Below, one piece after another: positions 55,601 through 64,000 of a stretch of DNA of 64,000 bases; the stretch's first letter is position 1; the number at the start of each line of letters is the position of its first letter. This DNA comes from Bretschneidera sinensis. Lineage: Eukaryota; Streptophyta; Magnoliopsida; Brassicales; Akaniaceae. The notes beneath the pieces are model-generated. The model searched no databases, had not been told where the DNA came from, and saw only the letters and a program-made list of their open reading frames with translations. Location of the stretch: the NCBI GenBank assembly GCA_023935145.1, contig CM043697.1:45828001-45892000 (forward strand). Reading direction: 5' to 3'. Both the position numbers and the translations under genes were made by a program.

Positions 55601-56626
55601 TCATGTTAGATATATCTTTAATTTTAATAGGTTACACAATTTTATTTTTAATTGAAAAAATTATATTTAGTAATCTTATATATTATTAATTATAGAGCTG
55701 GTTGAGTTGGTAGAGACCAACTCAGTTTTGAAAGTACTAAAAGTTTCTCGGTAGAGACCAACTCAATTTTGACTAATTTTTTTTTTATTGTCGACTTTAA
55801 TTTAGGGTTTTCTGTCATCATTATACGTGATGCGTGTAGTGAATAATAGAAGATCATATAGTGATGCACCGTTCACATGTTTAGATGGTAGTTGTTAAAT
55901 GTACGAATGAGATGTTGGTTTTTTTTTATAAAACATACATTAATTTTTCCTCATATTTTTGTAACATAGATATAGGCAAGAAAGCATCTGAAATTGTATT
56001 TAGCATGGATAGTAAGTTAAAAAAAAATATTTCAATGTAAAAACTATATAAACATATAATGAAACAATTAGATTCTAGATATTTTTATGTATTATGATGG
56101 TTAAGAAGTACCGTATGATGCAATGTGATCAAAGCACTTGATTGAAGCACATGGACAAAGTAGAAGGATCTAGTACTCTATGGGTTTCACCTGAGATATC
56201 AACATATCTGTTTTATTTTTTTAACACTTAAAACTAAACCAAATGTTTTTAATATGTTATTTGCAAGTTAAATATAGGGTGATCAACACTAGAAATTGTA
56301 TTTAACATGAAACCCTGAGATTCAAATTACAGATTGTTTAACAATTAGAATGGTTAAAAAATACCATGGGATGCAAGGTAATCTAACCGTATGGTAGAAG
56401 TTGAAGAATCTTGTACTTCATGGTCATGCCATGAGATATCAAAAAGTGTGTTATACATAAATTTTTTAGAAAATGTGAGAGCTCATTTAAAATATTTTTG
56501 CCTGGTTAAAACTATTACGCCAGTCTACAAAATAAATTGTATTTAACATGATTATATTTAACATGTTATTTTATCCCTCCAAAGCAAAACATTTTCACAT
56601 CATAAAAAAGTTGAAATTAGTACATA
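55601..56626. other. Probable Helitron intron or spacer with a degenerate tandem duplication
   Basis: AT-rich. Two related blocks of about 150 bp lie near 56060-56205 and 56325-56445 (AATTAGA, ATGGTTAAGAAGTACCxTATG / ATGGTTAAAAAATACCATGG, TGAGATATCA). Near 55695-55760 a block GAGTTGGTAGAGACCAACTCA occurs and is partly repeated. No coding domain. It may be the intron between the exon at 56627-56994 and the Helitron N-terminus. Confidence 0.45.
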
Positions 56627-56994
56627 CCATTGCGTTCTATGTTTGTTAAATTTTGGCGTTCTCGAATATTGGTACTTGTTGCTCTCATTGAACGTCCTAC
56701 TTGTGTAGGTTCATTTAAATCTATCAGTTCATTATGGTTGCTGTTAACAAAAAAATTACGTGCATTGTTTTTTATGGTTGCAACTTCTTGATCAATAAAG
56801 TCAGGTACAATGGCAAATGTAATTTCATCATTTTCTAGTATTTGTCCATCACCTATATTTTGTCTTCTTGCATGGTTGGCAGCATGGCGATGTGCAAATT
56901 GTAACTCTCTTTACTCAGCAATCATCATCTCTCTTTGTCTTCTAGACTAATTTCTCCAACACTCTCTTTGAAGTTCCAAAATTTGATTTGGCAT
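56627..56994 (-). pseudogene. Upstream Helitron-type exon with splice donor
   Basis: On the minus strand an ATG at 56994 begins MPNQILELQRECWRN. After stops it continues MMIAE, ELQFAHRHAANHARRQNIGD, EITFAIVPDFIDQEV, HNELIDLNEPTQVGRSM, and ends at ATG|GTATGT, a consensus splice donor (56626-56627). A degenerate second copy lies at about 58140-58330. The charged His/Arg-rich sequence just upstream of the Helitron N-terminal domain suggests a 5' exon of the Helitron transcript; this is inference. Confidence 0.5.
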
Positions 56995-57183
56995 TGTACA
57001 AAAAAAATTACTATTGTCAATATAAAAGAAGATATATCAAGATACTCATAACAAACTTCCTAGAAAAAATAAAAGTATTCAAAGTTCATTAGAATTGAGT
57101 TTTAAAAGTTCTCTGATATTTTCCCTTTTTCCTTTAATTCGTTTTTTTTTCTCCCTTCTTTTCTAATTTGATATGGTGATTCT

Positions 57184-57821
57184 ATCGGGTAAACTTCAAA
57201 GATGCTTCTTGCTACAATTGATGAGAACTGTGAAGGAACTTATGAATTTATTTACTTTCCAATTGACTTCAAAGCAAGTAAATTATTTGGCAGATCAATT
57301 TTTTTTTCTCTCTTTTAAGTGAAGTTTGAGGAGGGGTGGGAGTTGGAGAGAGAATAGTTGTATGTATATTCATGTCTTATTAATTATAACATTTTAAATA
57401 TTATCTGCAGAACAAATGCAATGTGGGCTATGCTTTCATCAACATGATTGATCCTCAAAAGATCATTTCGTTCTATAAGGTTTAACACATGAACTATGAT
57501 CAATAGTAGATTCATTATTTATATACTTAAAAAAGGAGCTTTGCAAGCATTCTATATTACTTTTCTTTTTTTAATGTTCCTAATATTTATAGTTTTATAA
57601 ATAATTTTGAAAAATGATAATGAAATTGAGAAATTTTGCTGAAATTCAATGGCAAAAAATGGGAAAAATTCAACAGTTAAAAGGTAGCATCTCTTACATA
57701 TGCTAGGATTCATGGAAAACCAGTTGTGATTACTCATTTCAAGAATTCAAGCTTGATGGATGAAGACAAATGTTGCCGCCCTATTCTCGTTCATACTGAT
57801 GGCCCCAATGCTGGTGATCAA
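57184..57821 (+). pseudogene. Mei2-like (AML) RNA-binding protein gene fragment, with introns
   Basis: Exon 1 reads TSKMLLATIDENCEGTYEFI then YFPIDFK (to 57273). After an intron (57274-57410, GCAAGT...TGCAG) exon 2 reads NKCNVGYAFINMIDPQKIIS then FYK (to 57479). After a second intron (GTTTAA...) exon 3 reads FNGKKWEKFNS, a stop (TAA for the usual Glu), KVASLTYARIHGKPVVITHF, KNSSLMDEDKCCRPILVHTD and GPNAGDQ. This is the C-terminal RRM of plant Mei2/AML/TE1 proteins, which bind RNA in meiosis and meristem control. Two stops (57195 and 57667), a GC donor and a damaged third-exon acceptor show it is dead. It sits on the strand opposite the Helitron and between Helitron-type repeats, so gene capture is the natural reading. 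Confidence 0.88.
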
Positions 57822-58021
57822 GTAGGATAAGGCTGTTTATTACTTAAAAATCATTTTCTCTCATAATTGGTAATGCCTACGTGCTTTACCTATAAGGAAA
57901 GAGAAATTTAAAAGAGTGAAACTGCTAACCATAAAAACCAATCATAAATTGTTGGGAGAGAATGAGAAGGAATTTTTTTTTATAGAAACATTAAAAGACA
58001 AAAAATATTCATGTTAAAAAG

Positions 58022-58600
58022 AGGATTAGAAACTCACCAAAAGAAATTTTAAGTCAGATGATTAGTTAACAGTCACTTAAACCAGAGCCAAGAAGGTTGA
58101 AACCTATCAAATTTCATACAATATCAAAATTTTAGCAATGGCTGATGTAACTTCATCATTTTCTAGTATTTTTCCATCACCTATATTTGGTCTTCTTGAA
58201 CGGTAGGCAGCACGACCACATGCAAGTTGTAACTCTCTTTACTCAGGAATCATCATCTCCCTTTGTCTTCTAGACTAATTTCTCCAACACTCTTTGAAGT
58301 TCCAAATTTTGATTTGGCATTGTACAAAAAAATTACTATTGTCAATATAAGAGTAGATATATCAAGATAATCATAACAAACTTCACTTAAAAGGGAGAAA
58401 AAAAGTTGATATGCCAAATAATCCCTAGAAATACAATTTTAAACCTGATCTATGAGTAAACTTCATGGCATTGTAGGATAAGAAACTCACCAAAAGAAAT
58501 TTAAGTCAGATGATTAGTTAACAGTCACCCAAACTGGGGCCAAGAAGGTTGAAACCTATCAAATTTCATACAATATCAAAATCTTAGCAATAAAAATTAC
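58022..58600. repeat. Duplicated blocks after the AML fragment
   Basis: A block of about 120 bp (ACTCACCAAAAGAAATTT, CAGATGATTAGTTAACAGTC, CCAAGAAGGTTGAAACCTAT) occurs at 58022-58140 and again at 58479-58600. Between the copies, 58141-58380 repeats the exon region at about 56810-57050 (TTTTCTAGTATTT, AACTCTCTTTACTCA, TTGATTTGGCATTGTACA). The AML fragment therefore lies between two copies of the same Helitron-type sequence. Confidence 0.82.
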
Positions 58601-60091
58601 ACTAAATTAATTAAACTTATATTGACATACAAAGAACTATATTTGTTAAAAAAGAAACATAATATTTTAGTTCATGCTTTCATTTGAAATTATACTGGAT
58701 TTTTTTTAAAGAACTTTGTGTGTGATTTGGATCATGGATTAGTCAAGCACTTGCAAATGAAACATGCTTGAATGAGTACGACCGCAATGCTGTAAAACAG
58801 CAAATGATATTAATCGAATATGAATGCGGTTTAGAAATTGGAGCTTTTTTTATAAAAAAAAAAAAACAGCCACAGAACCAACCATTGGACTTAATAACAA
58901 TTACACTAAATTAACGAAACTTGTATTGAATTAATCCAATAATTTTCTGAACAACAACATATCTGTCTGAAAATACAAAACAATAGCATGTTAGTTTCAA
59001 AATTGTTAAATAAAAAAAAGAACAGCATATCAGTTATAAAATTCTTAAATAAAAAAAATCCAAAATATAGTCAATTAATCCAAACAACAATATATCAGTT
59101 TCAGAATACAAAACAACAACATATCAAATTCTTAAATAACCACCCTTATACAACAAACCTTAAGAAATCGAAGAAGGGAACAGTAAAACATCAAATAACA
59201 ATTACACTAAATTAATGAAATTTATACCGCTTTAAGAAATCGAAGAAGGAACAACAAAACATCAAATAACAATTGCACTATATTAATGAAACTTATACTC
59301 ACATACAAAGAACTCACATGAGTGAAAAATAGAAAACAATATGAAGAAAATTATCTAAATTTCAAGATACAGACAATTCCAACTAATTAGAAAAATTGTA
59401 TATATCTTAGTTTAATTGACACTACATATCTCCTTCCAACCCAAAATACAGCCAACTAATCCAACAATTTCCTGAATAACAACATATCAGTTTCAAAATA
59501 AAAAGCAACAACATATCAATTTCAAAATTGTTCAATATAAAAAATAAAAAAAAGAAGAACATCATGTCAGTTTTAAATACAAACCAACAACATATCAAAT
59601 TCTTAAATAACCACCCTTATACAACAAACCTTAAGAAATCGAAGAAGGGAATAGTAAAACATCAAATAATTAATACTTGATTGGAGAAGAAGATTTGGAA
59701 AAAATAACCCACAATATAGCCAATTAATCCAAGAATAAGTATATCAAATTCTTAAATAACCACTTGTATACAACAAACCTTAAGAAATCGAGCAAGAGAA
59801 CAACAAAGCATCAAATAACTGATACTTGATTGGAGAAGAAGAATTGGAAGAAAAAAAAAACTGAGAATTATGATGACCAGAAGCTAGAAAATTTACCTAT
59901 CTCTTTTGAAGCAGATCCGAAATAGAAACACATTAGGAGGAAGAAATCCGCAAGAGGATTATATAGATTAGAAGAGATGAAGTGCCAGTATAAGAGGAGA
60001 ACTTCAAATCGATGTTGATTATTTAGTGGGTGTGTTTAAATTTGATTCTTCATTATTGATACTGCTAGAAAACACACACCCAATAAGAAGA
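58601..60091. repeat. A/T-rich region of direct repeats
   Basis: Between about 58920 and 59830 the words AACAACATATCA, AAATTCTTAAATAACCAC, ATACAACAAACCTTAAGAAA, TCGAAGAAGGGAACA and AAACATCAAATAAC recur four to five times in the same order at variable spacing. The 75-codon frame at 58988-59215 is a Lys/Asn/Thr-rich translation of this repeat and not a gene. No feature was recognised in 59870-60091. Confidence 0.65.
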
Positions 60092-60424
60092 TGATATGTG
60101 GACCATCCCAAAAGATAGGTAGCAGGTCGAAACGCAGATGTCCCAGGCTCGGACAGCTAGACTCCAGGTCATCACTACCCTCCGGGTCACATCTCCCTTA
60201 GCACAAGGGCCACCTCATGCGTGGACAGCCCCTAACCGAGACAGTAAGGCCGCCCAGCTGGGCCTCTTGAGCATCATTGCCAGCCCAGCTGGGCTTCCAT
60301 GTCATCACCCTTAGATAAAAGATCGCCTCAAAACCCTATAAAAAGATTCAGATGCGCATTCCAAAAGATCAGATTGAGCTTAACCTAAAAAAAAAGGGAC
60401 ACTGTTTTTCCCATACACTATATC
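60092..60424 (+). mobile_element. Possible truncated or split gypsy LTR
   Basis: The segment starts TGATATGTGG, is clearly more GC-rich than its surroundings, and holds repeated GCCCAGCTGGGC words (near 60255 and 60285). A TATA box CTATAAAAAG lies near 60338. It then meets the Tork-like LTR at 60425. The start and promoter layout resemble the small LTR at 15224-15554. The right half could lie beyond the window, past the inserted copia element. Confidence 0.4.
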
Positions 60425-61269
60425 TGTTGGAAATCACCTTGACAAGATGCCCAGGTGGTGATCTTCCAAACACCTAAGTCTTGAATGACTTGTAGAAAGA
60501 ATTTCAGCAATCGAACGCAAGAACAAAAAATCAAAGAAAGAAAGAAGACAAGTAATTTGTTGTCGAGGTTCGGCAATGTGCCTACGTCCCCGTGAGTTCC
60601 TTCGAACTCTCTGCACTATCTCAATGGTTCTTATAAAGTTACAGCAATCCCCTTCAAGAATCCAAGTTCTTGAAGAATCAAGAAGAGAACGAGAAAGTGA
60701 TAGACCTATTACAATGCTTTCTATCAATTCTCTACTAACCTCTCTTCTTTACAACCAGCCTCACTACAAGAGTCCCTCTTGTGTTTGTCTCTCACACAAT
60801 TCTCTCTTGTGTTTACAATGATCTCACAATGTCACAACCTGTGTGGTTCTCTCACACACCTTTTTCACCACTTGAAATGAGGCTAGGAAACCCTTTTTAT
60901 AGCTTATTAATTCTTGGACAATCTTGTGAATCATTCTTGACCCTTTGATCATGTTCTTCCTTTAATCTCAGCCCTTCATCACTCTTCAAGTGATACTGTG
61001 TGTTTTGGTGTGGGGCTGTGTGTTTTGGTGCGGTGCTGTGTGCTGCGGCGTGACCTGATGCTGTAGCCTCCTGATGCTGTGCGCACACCTCCTACCTGTG
61101 GGCAGAAACTTCCACAGCAGTGTGCCTGTCCTTCCCATGCTCAAAATTAAAGCACACACATGTGTGCAACCTTATAACTTGCTGAACTTTGATATCCCAC
61201 AATTGGTTTGGACTTTAACCAATTTTAGGCCATGTTTGAATATGTTTGAAACTTAGACAAATAACAACA
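60425..61269 (-). repeat. 3' LTR of the Tork-like element
   Basis: Bounded by TGTTGG (60425) and CAACA (61269) on the + strand, so it reads TGTTGTTATT...CCAACA on the minus strand. A minus-strand TATA box TATAAAAAG lies near 60892-60900. The purine tract AAAGGTAGAGA precedes it on the minus strand (61270-61284). A GT-rich repeat (GCTGTGTGTTTTGGTGyGG) occupies 60995-61060. Confidence 0.8.
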
Positions 61270-61360
61270 ATCTCTACCTTTGTCTAAGAGTTCAAAAACT
61301 TGAACCATTGTGCAGAAAGCTTCGGGATCCAAACTCGTCTGGAGTTATCAATTAACCAAC

Positions 61361-61606
61361 TCAATTCCTAAGAAGTCCAAGGCAATGATTGGACCTTCTT
61401 AGAGGTAGAACCTTGGTGCCTAAATCTGCAGGACTTTTCTCCGTGGTGTTCTTGTCAACATGAATGCATCCTTTCGTACCATTTTCCAGAATGTAATGAT
61501 ACCAAACATCCATATGCTTTGTCCCCTCATGGAACACTAGATTCCTCCAAAAGTGCCCCGCACTTTGGTTATCCAAAGTTACCACCACCTGCTCTTTTAA
61601 GACCTC
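61361..61606 (-). pseudogene. Tork-like RNase H, C-terminal part
   Basis: Minus-strand residues VVVTLDNQSAGHFWRNLVFH, then EGTKHMDVWYHYILENGTKG, DKNTTEKSPADLGTKVLPLR and HCLGLL are the end of the copia RNase H. The catalytic CDN/CDS motif is changed to LDN. It follows the frame above in a different phase. Confidence 0.82.
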
Positions 61607-62275
61607 TCACTCGTCCAACAACCCTTTGCACCCCGTAGCCTCCTTTATGGCTTTCATAGCCGCTATGCATTCTGCCCTGGTTGTTATGAGTGCTACCACT
61701 GGCTGCCACTGAACCTCCATGTACCTCAGCAACCACTTCATCCCAAGCCAACGCTCTTTTCTGGGATTACTCACACATTTGCTGAAAACATCCATTGCCC
61801 AAGAAACACTTGACCTGTTTCTCTTCTTTTCCCGAATGATTCTCCTCATCCCAAAGATCTTTTGTGTAAGGCTGAGATCCTTTCTCTCGAACTCCTCACT
61901 GAGTTGAGATGTAAACCTTTCCATCCTCTTTCTACTGTTCCAAACTAACAGCCCATCAATGACATAGGTGAGGATACTCACCATCTTCTCCACCTTGTGT
62001 CCAGGTGAGAAAGTTTCTGTGAAACCTATGTCTTCTCTTCTTGTGAACCCATTCGCCACCAGCTTAGCCTTGTTCCGGACTTCATCTCTTGGAGGGTACC
62101 CTTCTTTGACCTTGTAAGTGCACTTACATTCCACAACTTTCTGCTTTCTTAGAATTTTCACCAATTCCCAAAAGTTGTTCTTCCTCAAAGAATCCATTTC
62201 TTCCTCCATAGCTAGCTGCCACTTTGACGAATCCTTACACTCCATGGCATCCGTGTAAGTTTCTGGTTCAGCCAT
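61607..62275 (-). pseudogene. Tork-like RT/RNase H fused by internal deletions
   Basis: The minus-strand frame begins AEPETYTDAMECKDSSKWQL then AMEEEMDSLRKNNFWELV, the start of RT. It continues KARLVANGFTRREDIGFTET-like sequence (with NK before) to FSPGHKVEKMVSIL. It then jumps directly to LLVWNSRKRMERFTSQLSEE and FERKDLSLTQKIFGMRRII, thumb-side sequence usually found after the YVDD motif. It jumps again to VFSKCVSNPRKERWLGMKWL and ALITTRAECIAAMKAIKEAT (RNase H). The frame stays open for 222 codons although the central palm with the YVDD catalytic motif is absent. Confidence 0.82.
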
Positions 62276-62914
62276 CTCTCATTCTTTCCAAGGAGCTGCT
62301 GCATCCGCAGCATCCGCAAACCCACATCTTGAAGGTGGTCCGACCAGCCTTCTTTCTCGGTCTCTTATGAGCTGAAAGTCCTTCTGACTTGCTACAGCAT
62401 CCTCTTCTTGTTCAGCCTCTTCTTGAGTTTCTTGAGCTTGGCAATCATCCAAGGGCTCTACCTGGTCTGAACCCTCTTACCTTCTTTGCTCTACCTGAAC
62501 AGAATCTCCTATGATGCTATGCTCAACAATTTCTGAATTGGTTTGCTCACTAGCCCCTGCAGGGTTAGTTTTCTCCAAGTAGGGAAATAATAATTCATTA
62601 AAGACAACATCCCTACTTATAATCACTTTCATTCCCTTCTTTTCTAAAGACCACAACCTATATCCCTTAACCCCATCACCATATCCTAGAAATACACATT
62701 TTCTAGACCCAGGGCCAAGTTTATCCTCCTTTTGATGTGCATATACTGCACACCCAAAAGTTTTAAGGTTGTTTAATTCAGGGAGTTTTCCACTCCACAA
62801 CTCTTCGGGAGTCTTATGGTATACAATCCTAGAGGGTGATCTATTAATCAAATATGCAACTGTAGCTACAGCTTCTTCCCAAAAATATTTTGGTAACCCA
62901 GATCCATCTAACAT
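62276..62914 (-). pseudogene. Tork-like integrase C-terminal region and linker
   Basis: The minus-strand frame 62914-62477 reads LDGSGLPKYFWEEAVATVAY, LINRSPSRIVYHKTPEELWS, LNNLKTFGCAVYAHQKEDKL, GPGSRKCVFLGYGDGVKGYR and ISRDVVFNELLFPY, typical C-terminal copia integrase. The 200-bp linker to RT is broken by stops but keeps GWSDHLQDVG-like text of the usual 'RRSxRxxxPPxRYG' segment in altered frames. Confidence 0.86.
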
Positions 62915-63836
62915 GCACCTAACCTTTTTCCATAAGAGTCTTATTCATCAACTCAGCAACTCCATTTTGCTGAGGAGTTTTCACAACCGTCCTATGTCTT
63001 AGAATGCCATTTAACCTATAGAATTGATCAAGTTCTTGGTTAAAAATTTCTAAGCCATTATCAGTTCTTATCCCCTTAACTACTCTACCCATTTGAGTCT
63101 CAACCAGCCCTTTCCACACCACTAATTTATTCAAGGCATCTAATTTATTCTTAACCAAATAAACCCATACTTTTCTTGAATAATCATCAATTAAAGACAG
63201 AAAGTAAATGTTACCTCCCTGTGTTGGTGTCCTTGCTGGTCCCCAAAGGTCCGCATGAATGTAGTCAAGAATGCCCTTAGACTTGTGCACTCCGGTGTTG
63301 AAGCTGACCCGATGTTGCTGCCCAAAAACACAGCTCTTACAGAAATCCATTTTTTCTACTTTGTCACCACCAAGTAGACCTTCCTTGCTAAGCACTTGCA
63401 GGCCCTTTTCGCTCATATGTCCCAAGCGATTGTGCCAAAGGGCTGGCTTGTCCAGCTCAGCCATTAAACTTGCTGCTTGATCATTGGTTTCTGTTTCTCC
63501 GATCATCTCATAGAGTCCATCGTTTCTTGCTGCCTTGATCACTACCAAAGATCCCTTGGCCACCTTGATCTTTCCTCCCTCTATCTTGCATGTATAGCCC
63601 ATGGAATACAGCTGCCCCAATGAGATCAAGTTCCTCTTCAAATCTGGAACATACCTCACATTTTCCAGCAGCCTTGTGACTCCATCAAACATCCTCAATT
63701 GGATGTCTCCAATCCCTCTCACTTGGCAAGAATTATCATTCCCCAAGAAGACCCTTCCATCATTGATCTTCTTGAAATTCTTGAACCATTCTTTGTGAGG
63801 GCACATATGATGAGTGCACCCGGTATCCAAGATTCA
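62915..63836 (-). pseudogene. Tork-like protease and integrase core
   Basis: The minus-strand frame from 63830 begins LDTGCTHHMCPHKEWFKNF (protease, catalytic DTG). Then come NVRYVPDLKRNLISLGQLYS, KPALWHNRLGHMSEKGLQVL, CKSCVFGQQHRVSFNTG (zinc finger), YIHADLWGPARTPTQGG (first catalytic D), SLIDDYSRKVWVYLVKNK, IRTDNGLEIFNQELDQF (second D) and VVKTPQQNGVAELMNKTLME (catalytic E replaced by Leu-Met context). A TGA at 63834-63836 replaces the Trp codon usual just before the protease. A one-base shift near 62917 separates it from the C-terminal part. Confidence 0.9.
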
Positions 63837-64000
63837 TTTCCCGCTGCCTTCTTGCCCCTTGCTCACATCCAAGCACAAAACAAGAACACCGCCATCTTGT
63901 TGTTCTGTTTTTGCAACCGAAGCCTCTCCATTCTTGGTATGGCTTCCTCCTCTATCCCTTGTCATCTTCTTGCAATCTTTCTTGACATGACCCTCCTTAT
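63837..64000 (-). pseudogene. Tork-like gag C-terminus, truncated by window
   Basis: The minus strand reads KEGHVKKDCKKMTRDRGGS, the end of a CX2CX4HX4C zinc knuckle whose first two cysteines lie beyond 64000. A short linker to the protease follows (VLVLCLDVSKGQEGSGK). It is in frame with protease apart from the TGA. Confidence 0.8.

Larger units (their letters stand above)
60425..64000 (-). mobile_element. Tork/Tnt1-like Ty1/copia element, 3' part, runs off the window
   Basis: On the minus strand the order from the window edge is gag zinc knuckle, protease, integrase, RT fragment, RNase H fragment, purine tract, LTR. The LTDTGCTHHM-type protease start and the integrase sequence fit the Tork/Tnt1 group. 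The 5' LTR is beyond 64000. The pol region between integrase and RNase H is much shorter than a normal copia pol, because the RT palm is missing. Confidence 0.9.

Noticed and set aside
55690..55770. tRNA-like or SINE A-box in GGTTGAGTTGGTAGAG
   Set aside because: There is no B box at the right distance and no poly-A or target duplication. The block is explained by a local duplication.
58988..59215. Lys/Asn-rich 75-residue protein
   Set aside because: It is the translation of the A-rich direct repeats of 58920-59830.

Overview
The window is repeat-dominated nuclear DNA of a flowering plant. I see plant-type Ty1/copia and Ty3/gypsy retrotransposons, a Helitron, an intron-containing fragment of a plant Mei2-like (AML) RNA-binding gene, and a tRNA-Tyr relic. 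No intact single-copy host gene is visible. Nearly every long reading frame is a broken piece of a transposon. The species cannot be named from the sequence.

Layout. 1-4456: end of a decayed copia element (A). 4875-13959: a decayed copia element (B) with both LTRs. Its 5' LTR holds a complete Del/Tekay-type solo LTR (5117-7099, target duplication GTCCC), and its 3' LTR holds a 348-bp LTR-like insertion. 13960-18414: AT-rich non-coding DNA with a possible LINE tail, a tRNA-Tyr pseudogene and a 331-bp solo LTR (duplication AGCAT). 18415-34203: a large Tat-type Ty3/gypsy element with two 559-bp LTRs, gag-protease-RT-RNase H-integrase on the + strand, an antisense gene (29721 to about 32150, minus strand) with its own TATA box and two candidate introns, and a 48-bp minisatellite before the 3' LTR. 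A Del/Tekay gypsy element with an internal deletion (21245-26295, duplication AAAAA) sits between its protease and RT.

34204-38218: non-coding DNA with a fold-back element whose two ends both look like Helitron 3' termini, and a three-copy tandem repeat split by a Sirevirus-like solo LTR (36724-37932, duplication ACTTT). 38219-55600, minus strand: a degenerate Helitron replicase/helicase gene broken by two insertions. The first is a nearly complete Sirevirus-like copia element (40952-51098, duplication AATCA). It carries an extra ORF downstream of pol and dense arrays of the palindrome CCAGTCGACTGG. The second is a 3-kb palindromic LTR derivative (51572-54580, duplication AATCT) with a U3 end at both termini and 48 nt of antisense tRNA-Asp sequence at its centre. 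56627-60091: an upstream Helitron-type exon, the AML fragment, duplicated blocks and simple direct repeats. 60425-64000: the 3' part of a minus-strand Tork/Tnt1-like copia element that runs off the window.

The insertions give a relative order. The Helitron is older than the Sirevirus-like element and the palindromic element. The Tat element is older than the Del element inside it. Copia B is older than the solo LTR inside it. The most unusual objects are the palindromic LTR/tRNA-Asp structure, the antisense gene of the Tat element, the AML fragment beside the Helitron, and the AGTCGACT palindrome arrays shared by otherwise different copia elements.
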